A stretch of 40,205 nucleotides of DNA from Clostridium luticellarii (GCF_002995845.1 NZ_PVXP01000028.1:1-40205); one strand, 5' to 3'; positions 17,501 to 24,876 are shown, counted from the stretch's first letter. The notes: generated from the letters alone by a model not told the origin. Made by a program: numbers and translations.

Positions 17501-19400
17501 TCCGACTAATATATCAAATGAAGCAAATTTAAGATCCTTAAAAGAAAATTTCCCCAATTCAAAAATTTATATGTGCATAGGCAGTGATGTGCTCATAAAT
17601 GCATCCAGTTATAGAGCTCCTAAAACCAGAAATTCAATTCACACCTTTTCTCATATAATATTTGAAAGAGAAAAAGACAGGGATCTTTTAAGACTGGCCA
17701 CAAAAAAAATAGAAGGAAATGTAATCATACTTGGATTGACTTCAAAATACTCAAATATAAGTTCCAGCCAGATTAGAACCTCCATCGACAGCAACAGGGA
17801 TATTTCCACTCTGGTAGATCCCATGGTAGAACAGTATATATATGCAAATGGGTTCTATCAGAGGGAATCTCAGGACAAAGATTTTATAAGATCACTATGG
17901 CTTGACAAAGAAGTATTTGAAGAGCTGAGCCAGGAAGTCCTGGACAAAATAAGCCAGTGTATTCCTGATTGCAGCAGTAAACTTATAAATAAAATTAAAG
18001 AAATATCCTCAAAATCATCTTTCTGCATCGTATTTTTAAAAAACACCAATACAAAGGAAATTCTGGGTTTTTGTATTATGCACTGGATTGTTCCTTCTAT
18101 GCTGTATGAAGAATTCAAGAGCACCAGTGTATGCAGCTACATACGTGAAAACAGTACAGGCCGAATTGTATCCATAGATGGGATCTGCATAAAAAATAAA
18201 TATAAAAGCGAAAAGCTTGCCCAAATCCTTCTCACGGAGGCTATTTCCATTTATGTATCGAAGAATTATGAATACGCTGTGTACAAAAACGCCTTTGATA
18301 GGAAACTGTACGATAAAAATATTTTTTCCCTGCTGGAATTCTATGGTTTTATAAAGGTACCTTTCTGCGATGAAAGCAGTCCAATATATGCAGTAAACAT
18401 GAGTTCCCCGTGTATAGTCAATTTTGACATACAGAACATCATAAAGGATCCTCTTAGAAGCAATGCAAAAATCATGGATACTCTGACCAAATGCCGCAGA
18501 AAATTGATTGAAAGCATGGCTAAATTGTACCCGGGGGAACTCATAATTTCCTTCAATGTAAATTTTGTATACCAGTGCCTGATAAGAAAAATCTGTGAGG
18601 AAAATATGGTACCCACCTACAACACATCACCCAGAAAGCTAGGTGATGCAATGTGTGTACCTTACGGTGATATATTGGAACGATATGTTATCCCAAACAC
18701 TGTCACCAAATCACTGCATACGGAAAAACTATTTTCCCCCGACATGAAAAAATTCGTAATAGGTGAATTCCCTCATTACCTGAACCTGAATACTCAGATA
18801 AAAATGATAAAGGCTTTTCAAAGACCTGTAATACTAGTAGATGATCTACTACACAAAGGATACAGAATAAGGGCAGTAGAACCTATTTTCAAAAATGAAG
18901 ATGTGAAAATCCAGAAAATCATAGTGGCGGTTTTATCTGGAAAAGGTAAAGATCTCATGGATATGCAGGGAAGATCCGTGGAAAGCGTATATTTCATTCC
19001 CCGGCTGAAATTATGGTTCAACGAAAATTCCCTGTATCCATTTATAGGCGGTGATGCATTGTTTAGAGGAAGTTATCCTGAAAGAAACCTTTTCCCTTCA
19101 ATAAACTTGATTTTGCCCTATACTTACCCTACATTTATAAAAAATACTTCAAAATCAAATATATACAATCTATCAAAAACCTGTGTGGAAAACAGCTTGA
19201 GCATTTTGGAGACAATAGAAGAAGAATATCATCTCATCCATGAAAAAAACTTAACCCTATCCTGCCTTGGCCAGGTATTTGCCACGCCAAGATGTCCTGA
19301 TCCCGGGGAGAACATGAGCTTTAATCTGAACTTGCCTGCATCAAGCTATCTTAAAAACCACCTGGAACTTTTAGCTCGAATGGAGCATGCTTTCGAGTAG
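14538..19400 (+). CDS. Giant multidomain protein: HD, helical repeats, NadD-like, GNAT, PRTase-like
   Basis: A 1620-aa, apparently cytoplasmic protein (no signal or membrane segment). An HD phosphohydrolase-like domain lies at about 180-290 (candidate first His184 or His189, HD pair His218-Asp219 in AAGHDIGK, His260, Asp281). A long helical HEAT/ARM-like stretch runs about 370-900. A NadD/cytidylyltransferase-like domain at about 918-1105 has GTFDPFSLSH at 925-934, where HxGH has become SLSH (first His lost, His934 kept), and an intact ISSSQIR at 1074-1080. A GNAT-like acetyltransferase lies at about 1115-1290. A type I phosphoribosyltransferase-like region (about 1330-1540) has VILVDDLLHKGYR at 1431-1443, where HKG replaces the usual TG. 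It heads an operon with an LDH-fold and a flavodoxin-fold protein. I know of no described function. Confidence 0.85.
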   Translation: MSPISYTESYNRIFRKITNAKWLKKYSINKHPIDKGIKSSKFKDVLKTQIINNDFSAKTTLTLCQPMMEALLVHRTPDNLLMYIYQYILRKNFPENVTIEILPQMTAPCELYLAVFGILCEIQKNSQDGTWESCYPLRFLTSKEESQLEHPEEYNIFIKSFLSQNTYEMMKLNGELTGFTTLEHVCGVHYLSLYMARQLKSIDIPVDLGRVSGAAAGHDIGKYGCRYEESRRVPNLHYYYTDQWFKRCGINYIRNVAINHSVWDLELENLSLESLLLIYSDFRVKNEYKNGKTYMKLFSLTESFYVILNKLENMNPQKSKRYKKVYAKLRDFENFLLDIGIDINPKQTFSPVKQKTKNYTLLQGNEIVQNLKYLSINHNINLMYQLRDEYSLDAILEMARSENDWKVLREYIGIFQEYSTYLTQKQKLQTLKFLYENLIHPEDDIRRRCAELIGNLIATFDEDYRKALPRDVKIPPPITSSISLLKEYLEIMLSPSHKVISSNKLNIGYSISIMVNSLFENCKKSLIVKYIDVLMEFYKDEKHRDISYEIFLIETSKHIPCDYLSGENEEILFSYIFSRLKNRNITIRIEILEAVLAFSDKFLQKRNFLKKIKNYFNSITTRSKIAAENFLLFKINKKLNLADVDIFEYYCNLSPKVVTDIFLSNLKTATGWIKKKNQVELLLHYALSNPQTTGIHTAIHFCNLLKVSALESVRNTAGSAILKIMPYLSLAERNEVAVELLRALEIEGNRFTEYIPRYTGQAALWLQPKELDEFIDDSIYKVKTSNSNLKSLILKTIGIIIAHYWVYKDRFEETETLYLKRLNKMLGILLNGLVDCSSQVKQAAFSVIGREIFGCASMDLTKKELIFKLIAKKVLTLITHNENQEILFLTRAASLNHIYRFISDFNFFYGDIDIPVPSKVAFFPGTFDPFSLSHKEIAKSIRDLGFEVYLAVDEFSWSKKTLPNLLRRNLVTMSVASELGIYVYPDMYPTNISNEANLRSLKENFPNSKIYMCIGSDVLINASSYRAPKTRNSIHTFSHIIFEREKDRDLLRLATKKIEGNVIILGLTSKYSNISSSQIRTSIDSNRDISTLVDPMVEQYIYANGFYQRESQDKDFIRSLWLDKEVFEELSQEVLDKISQCIPDCSSKLINKIKEISSKSSFCIVFLKNTNTKEILGFCIMHWIVPSMLYEEFKSTSVCSYIRENSTGRIVSIDGICIKNKYKSEKLAQILLTEAISIYVSKNYEYAVYKNAFDRKLYDKNIFSLLEFYGFIKVPFCDESSPIYAVNMSSPCIVNFDIQNIIKDPLRSNAKIMDTLTKCRRKLIESMAKLYPGELIISFNVNFVYQCLIRKICEENMVPTYNTSPRKLGDAMCVPYGDILERYVIPNTVTKSLHTEKLFSPDMKKFVIGEFPHYLNLNTQIKMIKAFQRPVILVDDLLHKGYRIRAVEPIFKNEDVKIQKIIVAVLSGKGKDLMDMQGRSVESVYFIPRLKLWFNENSLYPFIGGDALFRGSYPERNLFPSINLILPYTYPTFIKNTSKSNIYNLSKTCVENSLSILETIEEEYHLIHEKNLTLSCLGQVFATPRCPDPGENMSFNLNLPASSYLKNHLELLARMEHAFE

Positions 19401-19442
19401 TAAAAAACTATTGTGCAGCATTCTAAAAAAAGAGGTGTTAAA

Positions 19443-20687
19443 ATGCAATTTCACTATTACCTTTATAGAGGAAAATTACTTATATCGGATGTTTCCAGGC
19501 CTTTTGAACACCTTGATGAAAAGGCCGCCTCCCTTTACAGGGGATATATATACAAGCTGATATGCAAAGACAGAGCCAGGTCACGGATATGCTATTACAT
19601 AAACCACCCTTCCCAAATAACTTCAAAGGTGGAGAATTTAAATCTGATATACAGCAGAAACCAGGACACTCCCGAACTTCCAAAGTGGATTTTAAAATCC
19701 ATAGAAGAAAACAGGCTTTTATGTCTGAATACAGCTTATCCAAGTTGGAGAGAAAAATTGGAACAAACCTTTCCTGTATTTTATGGCAATAAATGCTTTC
19801 ACAAATGGAATGTGGCAGTGGCCGGCCTTGGAGATGTGGGCGGCACCTTAATTACAGGGCTGAGAATATTGGGCGGAGAATATATAGACACCATATCCAT
19901 ATATGACAGGGATGAAAATAAGGTAAAGAGGTGGGAATACGAATGCAATCAAATTACGGATTCCAATGCTCATTCTTCCTTTCCCAAAATACTTCCCCTA
20001 GAAAAGGAAGAAAACTTGTTTAAGGCTGACATGTTTATATTCTGTATTTCCACAGGTGTACCTGAAATCGGGAAAAAAGTATTCGATGTAAGACTTTCAC
20101 AATTTGATGGAAATTCAAAAATAGTAAAAAGTTATGCTCAAAAAGCCATAGACTGTAATTTCAAAGGTATATTTGCAGTGGTTTCAGATCCTGTGGATCT
20201 GCTGTGCAGATCAGCTTTTACCGCAGGATTGCTGCCAGATCAGATAAGAGGCTACGGTCTCGGTGTAATGAACGCCAGAGCAAATTATTATGCCGTGAAA
20301 ATAAAAGGTAATGAAAATTTTCTCAAGGAAGGAAGATCTTTTGGGCCCCACGGCGAAGGTCTTGTAGTCGCCAACAGTATTGAAAACTACGATGAAAAAT
20401 TATCACAGTACTTGACGGAAAAAGCTAAAAATGCCAACCTCTATATGCGCTCCATAGGCTTTAAACCCTATATTGCTCCGGCTTTATCTTCCGGTGCCTT
20501 TTCCATCATAAATACCATAAAAGGCAGCTGGAATTACAGCAGCACATTTTTAGGCGGAGTTTTTATGGGATGCAGAAACAGACTGCTTCCCTATGGAACA
20601 GAACTGGAATATTACGAAAATATGAAAGAACCGCTGTTTTTCAGACTAGAAAGCACCTATGATCAATTATCAAAACTCGACCTGTAA
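19443..20687 (+). CDS. Divergent LDH/MDH-fold NAD(P)-binding protein
   Basis: A 414-aa protein. Residues 1-120 are an N-terminal extension with no recognised domain. From 123 a Rossmann fold begins (VAVAGLGDVGG, 124-134) with an acidic residue at Asp155 (SIYDRD) positioned to bind the NAD ribose. SDPVDLL at 248-254 corresponds to the TNPVD motif of LDH, and FGPHGEG at 300-306 to GEHGDS, so His303 could be the catalytic His. The remainder is remodelled and about 100 aa longer than LDH. ATG 19443 follows AGAGGTG; the in-frame upstream start has no site. It is 42 bp after the giant gene, in the same operon. Substrate unknown. Confidence 0.75.
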   Translation: MQFHYYLYRGKLLISDVSRPFEHLDEKAASLYRGYIYKLICKDRARSRICYYINHPSQITSKVENLNLIYSRNQDTPELPKWILKSIEENRLLCLNTAYPSWREKLEQTFPVFYGNKCFHKWNVAVAGLGDVGGTLITGLRILGGEYIDTISIYDRDENKVKRWEYECNQITDSNAHSSFPKILPLEKEENLFKADMFIFCISTGVPEIGKKVFDVRLSQFDGNSKIVKSYAQKAIDCNFKGIFAVVSDPVDLLCRSAFTAGLLPDQIRGYGLGVMNARANYYAVKIKGNENFLKEGRSFGPHGEGLVVANSIENYDEKLSQYLTEKAKNANLYMRSIGFKPYIAPALSSGAFSIINTIKGSWNYSSTFLGGVFMGCRNRLLPYGTELEYYENMKEPLFFRLESTYDQLSKLDL

Positions 20688-20725
20688 CCTGCTTACAACA
20701 ATTCTTTGTGGGGGTGAAATCAATT

Positions 20726-21769
20726 ATGGAAGAACTCAATGTCATATGTCCAAATGATAAAATATCTGATCAGCTAAAGAAAATGTTAATGAGCTTTATA
20801 AAAGAATTCGATACTGTATACTATATAACAGACATTCACTACATTGATCTTAGGAACAAAAAGATACTATTTGCAGTGGAACTCAATGATATCTGCTTTG
20901 ACATACCCATGCTCAATTTCTTCAGTAATTTAGATTCAAAATCAAACAGAATTTTTCAGGGTTCCACTGCCGCACTTCTCATTCACAGCAGTTCTGAACT
21001 GGGGACAAAGCAGGCTGCACAGGATATAATTTTTATGGCAAACAACATGGGATGTAATTTTATGGGGCATCCTCTGGTAGAAGCTACCTCCAGTTTGAAA
21101 AACTTTTTGACCTGGCAAAAATCACTTAAGCTTCCTCTGGAGAAAATATGTGTAAATCTAAGCTCCCAATTGGGAAAAAGGCTTGCAGAGTACAGTCCAC
21201 CTCCATCAGGGAAAAAACTCACGGTTTTATATTCATCTCCCCATAAAATATCCAATACTCTGGATTTTTGGCATTTGACCTCAAAATATCTAAAAGAAAT
21301 ATCAATAGAGGAACTGCAGATTGAAAATGGTAAAATACTTGACTGTAAAGGTTGTCACTACAAACTATGTCTCCATTACGGCAAACAAAACAGCTGTTTC
21401 TACGGAGGATTTATGGTGGAAAATGTACTTCCCTCCATAGAATCATCTGATGCAGTAGTATGGCTGTGTCCAAATTACAATGATTCAATTGGTGCCAATT
21501 TGACCGCCACCATAAACAGGCTGACAGTTCTATATCACAAAATAAGTTTTTATAACAAGTCTCTATTTGGAATAATTATTTCTGGAAATTCAGGAAGCGA
21601 TTCTGTGGCAAAACAGCTTATAGGGGCTCTCAACATAAACAAGGGGTTCAGACTTCCTCCAAATTCAATAATTACTGAGACCGCCAATGATCCCGGGGCA
21701 ATATTTAATATACCAGAAATAGAGGCAAAAGCAAAAGCTTTTGCAGATAACATAATAAGCAGTTTGTAA
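20726..21769 (+). CDS. Flavodoxin-fold NAD(P)H:FMN-reductase-like protein with Cys cluster
   Basis: A 347-aa protein. The C-terminal half (about 163-345) looks like an NADPH-dependent FMN reductase/iron-sulfur flavoprotein: KLTVLYSSPHKISNT is the phosphate-binding start, then DCKGCHYKLC (Cys207, Cys210, Cys215) plus Cys224. This C-x2-C-x4-C-x8-C spacing differs from the usual compact C-x2-C-x2-C of Isf. The N-terminal half has IHSSSELGTKQAAQDI and FMGHPLVEAT, suggesting a second related lobe. ATG 20726 is placed by GGGGGTGA at 20710-20717. It is the last gene of the operon and may pass electrons to, or sense redox state with, the LDH-fold neighbour. That is inference. Confidence 0.7.
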   Translation: MEELNVICPNDKISDQLKKMLMSFIKEFDTVYYITDIHYIDLRNKKILFAVELNDICFDIPMLNFFSNLDSKSNRIFQGSTAALLIHSSSELGTKQAAQDIIFMANNMGCNFMGHPLVEATSSLKNFLTWQKSLKLPLEKICVNLSSQLGKRLAEYSPPPSGKKLTVLYSSPHKISNTLDFWHLTSKYLKEISIEELQIENGKILDCKGCHYKLCLHYGKQNSCFYGGFMVENVLPSIESSDAVVWLCPNYNDSIGANLTATINRLTVLYHKISFYNKSLFGIIISGNSGSDSVAKQLIGALNINKGFRLPPNSIITETANDPGAIFNIPEIEAKAKAFADNIISSL

Positions 21770-21876
21770 TTGATACCGACACAGCAAAATAAAAAAGAGA
21801 TAATTAACGGTTTTTTTATAAAAGAATATGTTAAAATAGTAAGTACTGTAATAATATTAGGATAGAGGCGAGGATT

Positions 21877-22632
21877 GTGATATATATAAAAACAGAAAAA
21901 GAAATAGGATACATGGCAGCAGCTGGTAAGATACTTGCATCCTGCCACAGGGAAATAAGAAAAATGATAAAACCTGGTATAACTACCATGGAGATAGACT
22001 CTTTTGTGGAAAAATATCTGGAACAACATCATGCCAAACCGGAACAGAAAGGATACATGGGATTTCCCTATGCCACATGTGCTTCTGTAAATGACGAAGT
22101 TTGTCATGGATTTCCAAACAAAAAACCTTTAAAAGAGGGGGATATTGTAACCATCGACATGGTAGTAAACTTAAATGGCTGGCTGGCGGACTCGGCATGG
22201 TCCTATGCAGTCGGAAATATATCCAAAGAAGCACGGGAACTTATGAAGATTACAAAAGAGTGCCTTTATAAAGGTATTAAAAAAGCAGTGGTTGGAAATA
22301 GAATAGGTGACATAGGCCATGAGATACAGACCTATGCGGAATCCCTGGGATATTCGGTGGTAAGAGACTACACAGGCCATGGAATAGGAAAAGTAATGCA
22401 TGATGATGTGGCCGTACCACATTATGGAAAACCGGGAAGAGGCCTAAAGCTGAAAAATGGCATGGTAATTACCATAGAGCCCATGATAAATACAGGCACC
22501 TATGAGGTTACAGTGGACAGCAACAACTGGACTGCACGTACTGCTGACGGCAGCCTGTCTGCACAATATGAACACACCATTGCCATAACAGATGATGGTC
22601 CTGTTATATTGACAGATCAGGACAATATATAG
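21877..22632 (+). CDS. map: Methionine aminopeptidase, type I
   Basis: A 251-aa metalloenzyme that removes the initiator Met from nascent proteins. All five metal ligands are visible: Asp in VTIDMVV, Asp in GWLADSAW, His in TGHGIGK, Glu in TIEPM and Glu in QYEHT. The start is GTG 21877 with GAGGCGAGG upstream; an extended -10 TGTTAAAAT stands ahead of it. It is monocistronic. Isolated from the ribosomal-protein/secY cluster where map usually lies, it may be a second copy; the rest of the genome is not visible. Confidence 0.94.
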   Translation: MIYIKTEKEIGYMAAAGKILASCHREIRKMIKPGITTMEIDSFVEKYLEQHHAKPEQKGYMGFPYATCASVNDEVCHGFPNKKPLKEGDIVTIDMVVNLNGWLADSAWSYAVGNISKEARELMKITKECLYKGIKKAVVGNRIGDIGHEIQTYAESLGYSVVRDYTGHGIGKVMHDDVAVPHYGKPGRGLKLKNGMVITIEPMINTGTYEVTVDSNNWTARTADGSLSAQYEHTIAITDDGPVILTDQDNI

Positions 22633-22653
22633 TATAAGATTTTAACTGTAAAT

Positions 22654-22690
22654 TACAAAATAAGTACTGATACAAGGTGCTTATTTTGTA
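22654..22690 (+). terminator. Terminator-like hairpin after map
   Basis: TACAAAATAAG (22654-22664) pairs perfectly with CTTATTTTGTA (22680-22690), followed by TATATTTAAAT. AT-rich but long; it starts 21 nt after the map stop. Confidence 0.6.
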
Positions 22691-22734
22691 TATATTTAAA
22701 TACTAATTGATAAAGACTTATACTGTACATATGC

Positions 22735-22773
22735 TATAATTGTCAACTATATTTATAATTTATATTGACAATT
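22735..22773 (+). promoter_or_regulatory. Extended -10 promoter overlapped by an inverted-repeat operator
   Basis: TGCTATAAT (TATAAT at 22735-22740) is an extended -10. A perfect 9-bp inverted repeat, AATTGTCAA (22738-22746) and TTGACAATT (22765-22773), covers its end and the likely start site, the layout of a repressor operator. It now reads only into the truncated DUF1284 frame. Confidence 0.5.
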
Positions 22774-22796
22774 AATTTTAAGGACTGATTTATCCA

Positions 22797-22880
22797 ATGT
22801 TAACTTTAAGAGCACATCATCTATTCTGCATTCAGGGATATGCTGGAAAAGGATACACAGGCGCAGCTAATTTTCATTAA
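22797..22880 (+). pseudogene. Truncated DUF1284 gene (5' fragment)
   Basis: An ATG frame of 27 codons reading MLTLRAHHLFCIQGYAGKGY, then GAANFH and a stop. The start matches the conserved N-terminus of DUF1284 proteins (LR-HH-LC-Q-GKGY), normally about 130-150 aa. The rest is missing: sequence after GKGY runs into the 3' end of the DUF2284 gene on the other strand, overlapping it by 14 bp. This looks like a deletion or rearrangement scar, with its promoter still recognisable upstream. Confidence 0.65.
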
Positions 22881-23424
22881 AAAGTATAAGTCCTGCGTAG
22901 CTTATGCTGTCTTCACCATTATAATAGGACATACCACAGTTCTCTTCCAATTCCATCACATTGATTCCATATGCTTCCATGGAGGAAAAAGATTTTTCAG
23001 GATTTCTGCATTTTTCGCCATCCAGGTAGGCACACCTTTCACATATCTTACAGCATCCTGCACTCAAAGGAAGAATATCCTTAAATTTGTATTTATCTTT
23101 TACCATTCGAACAATATTTCCAAATAGTTCATTGTGAGATTTCTCTGCTCTTTCCACAGATTTCGTATCATATAAATCAGACACCTGCTGCACGGTCTGT
23201 ATAAGCAGTCCCCGTTTATACCCCTTTGCTCTATCTATCAACTGTTCAATAGGCCCTACAGCAGGCGGTCCCATCCAGTTGGTACCATACATGCCGCAGG
23301 CATTGGATTCACAGGCATGTCTGTATTCACTGGAAAATTTAATCTTTGACGTGTCCACCATGGATGCCTTATAAGCACCCAATTCCAATGCTTTTTCCAG
23401 AAGACTGCAAAATTTGTCCTTCAT
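22867..23424 (-). CDS. DUF2284 predicted metal-binding protein
   Basis: A 185-aa Cys-rich cytoplasmic protein. The N-terminal half has CESNACGMYGTNWMGPP, the C-terminal half SAGCCKICERCAYLDGEKCRNP and later ENCGMSYY, a set of conserved cysteines typical of DUF2284, a family annotated as predicted metal-binding and suggestive of Fe-S ligation. ATG 23424 has AGAGGAGGAAG upstream; the longer frame to 23514 lacks a site. Function unknown. It is monocistronic and divergent from bioY. Its 3' end abuts the DUF1284 fragment. Confidence 0.8.
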   Translation of the reverse strand: MKDKFCSLLEKALELGAYKASMVDTSKIKFSSEYRHACESNACGMYGTNWMGPPAVGPIEQLIDRAKGYKRGLLIQTVQQVSDLYDTKSVERAEKSHNELFGNIVRMVKDKYKFKDILPLSAGCCKICERCAYLDGEKCRNPEKSFSSMEAYGINVMELEENCGMSYYNGEDSISYAGLILFNEN

Positions 23425-23492
23425 AGTTCTTCCTCCTCTTATTATATTCAATTCTACTTTACCATATATTCCTATCACAGTAAAATTAATAA

Positions 23493-23521
23493 TTGACAAA
23501 AATTTTGACTTCAACTATACT
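23493..23521 (+). promoter_or_regulatory. bioY: Perfect sigma-A promoter of bioY
   Basis: TTGACA (23493-23498), exactly 17 bp, TATACT (23516-23521). Start expected near 23528, inside the BirA box that begins at 23526. Confidence 0.8.
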
Positions 23522-23525
23522 ATTA

Positions 23526-23557
23526 TTGTTAACCGTTATTATTTTATATGTTTACAA
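23526..23557 (+). promoter_or_regulatory. BirA operator (biotin repressor box)
   Basis: TTGTTAACC (23526-23534), 14-bp spacer, TGTTTACAA (23549-23557). This fits the Firmicute BirA palindrome TTGTTAACC-N14/15-GGTTAACAA with two changes in the right arm. It covers the transcription start of bioY, so holo-BirA with biotinyl-AMP should block transcription when biotin is plentiful. Confidence 0.85.
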
Positions 23558-23579
23558 TTAATTTTGAGGAGATGTAACT

Positions 23580-24131
23580 ATGAAATTAAAATTTTCCATT
23601 AGAGAGATGAGCACTGCAGCTATTTTTACGGCAATAACAGCTATACTGGCTCAAATTTCCGTACCTCTGCCTTTTACCCCTGTGCCCATTACAATGCAGG
23701 TATTTGCGGTATACTTGTCAGCTATGATTTTAGGCGGCAGACTTGGAGCACTGTCTCAGCTTATCTATCTGCTTATAGGTGGAATAGGAGTGCCTGTCTT
23801 TGCAAATTTTTCAGGTGGATTTCAAATTCTGGCAGGACCCAATGGAGGATATTTGATAAGTTATCCAATAATAGCTTATCTAATCGGTAAAATTTCGGAA
23901 AAAAATTCAAACCATATACTTTCAATAGTGGAACTCATGGGCACCCTCATAATGTGCTATGCTGTGGGAACAATCCAATTCCACTTTGTCACAAATATAC
24001 CTATGCAGAAGGCAATACTTCTCTGTGTTCTTCCATTTATACCTCTTGATATAATAAAAGTTGTAGTTGCCTACATAGCAGGATATAAGATAAAGGGATC
24101 TCTTTTAAAAGCAAAATTAATAAAATTATAA
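23580..24131 (+). CDS. bioY: Biotin transporter S component BioY
   Basis: A 183-aa membrane protein with about six hydrophobic segments. It is the substrate-binding unit of an ECF-type vitamin importer and has the family motifs: LPFTPVPITMQVFAV near the start, the long GG-rich segment LGGRLGALSQLIYLLIGGIGVPVFA, and GPNGGYLISYPI. It binds biotin and needs the shared EcfAA'T module, not encoded here. GAGGAG precedes ATG 23580. Control by the BirA box upstream agrees with the function. Confidence 0.95.
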   Translation: MKLKFSIREMSTAAIFTAITAILAQISVPLPFTPVPITMQVFAVYLSAMILGGRLGALSQLIYLLIGGIGVPVFANFSGGFQILAGPNGGYLISYPIIAYLIGKISEKNSNHILSIVELMGTLIMCYAVGTIQFHFVTNIPMQKAILLCVLPFIPLDIIKVVVAYIAGYKIKGSLLKAKLIKL

Positions 24132-24139
24132 ATAGGACA

Positions 24140-24170
24140 AAGGTACTGTCAAACTAAACGGCAGTACCTT
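24140..24170. terminator. Bidirectional terminator between bioY and the small heat-shock gene
   Basis: AAGGTACTGTC (24140-24150) pairs with GGCAGTACCTT (24160-24170), one G-U. It lies between convergent genes with T-rich sequence on the plus side and modest T on the minus. Confidence 0.7.
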
Positions 24171-24184
24171 CTCTATTAAAATAG

Positions 24185-24631
24185 CTATTTAATATCTATT
24201 TTTGTGCCCTGATCCTGACCTTTTTCAGATTTAGGAAGCTCAACTTTCAAAACTCCGTCTTTAAAAGAAGCGGTAATTCCATTTTTGTCTACATTGTCAA
24301 CATAAAAACTTCTCTTAAACTCTCCATAGCTTCTTTCCTGTCTCACAAAATTTTCGTTCTTATCTTCTCTGGAATCCTCTCTCTTTGCGGATATAGTCAA
24401 ATAATTGTTGTTGTAGTCCACGTTTATTGCATCTCTATTTATTCCTGGCAAATCAGCCTCGACTACATAATAATTTTCATTTTCCTTCAAATCAACCTTA
24501 AATCCCTTGCCAAATCCATTGACATTAACTGGTGCGAAAAAGTCATCGTTAAAAAATGAATTTACAAAATTATCAAATGCGTCACCTCTTGCTATAGAAT
24601 TATTTTTTCTAAATGGAACCATATCAAACAT
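24185..24631 (-). CDS. hsp18: Small heat-shock protein, Hsp20/Hsp18 family
   Basis: A 148-aa ATP-independent chaperone. It begins MFDMVPFRKN, as in clostridial Hsp18. The alpha-crystallin domain spans about 45-140 with YVVEADLPGINRDAI, the SAKRE strand, ERSYGEFKRSFYVD and the closing GVLKVELPK motif. AAGGAGG precedes ATG 24631. The promoter carries a CtsR box and the leader has a perfect 8-bp hairpin at 24673-24695. It should be induced by heat or protein-damaging stress. Confidence 0.93.
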   Translation of the reverse strand: MFDMVPFRKNNSIARGDAFDNFVNSFFNDDFFAPVNVNGFGKGFKVDLKENENYYVVEADLPGINRDAINVDYNNNYLTISAKREDSREDKNENFVRQERSYGEFKRSFYVDNVDKNGITASFKDGVLKVELPKSEKGQDQGTKIDIK

Positions 24632-24710
24632 AATGCATAACCTCCTTACAAAACAAATTATTATGTTGTTATGATTACCTTCTATAGAGGTAATCCTTAT
24701 TACAGTTATT

Positions 24711-24740
24711 ATAATACAACTAAGGTCAAAGAAAGTCAAA
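24711..24740 (-). promoter_or_regulatory. CtsR operator overlapping the hsp18 promoter
   Basis: On the plus strand GGTCAAA (24724-24730), GAA, AGTCAAA (24734-24740) matches the CtsR heptad repeat RGTCAAA-NAN-RGTCAAA exactly. On the minus strand the same bases contain -35 TTGACT (24734-24739), 17 bp from -10 TATTAT (24711-24716). Repressor binding would cover the -35, so this is a class III heat-shock promoter. Confidence 0.88.
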
Positions 24741-24748
24741 GTCTAAAA

Positions 24749-24768
24749 TAGATAGATTTTCCTATCTA
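24749..24768 (-). terminator. Short hairpin upstream of hsp18, possible dinB terminator
   Basis: TAGATAG (24749-24755) with CTATCTA (24762-24768), followed on the minus strand by TTTTAG. It lies about 110 nt after the polymerase gene stop. Weak. Confidence 0.3.
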
Positions 24769-24876
24769 GAGAAAGCTACAGCACCAAACAAATAGTTAAT
24801 TTATTATAAATAAAATTTTTAATTATATATATAAAATTTTCACACTTCTTCAGATCTAATATAAAATGTTAAAAAT

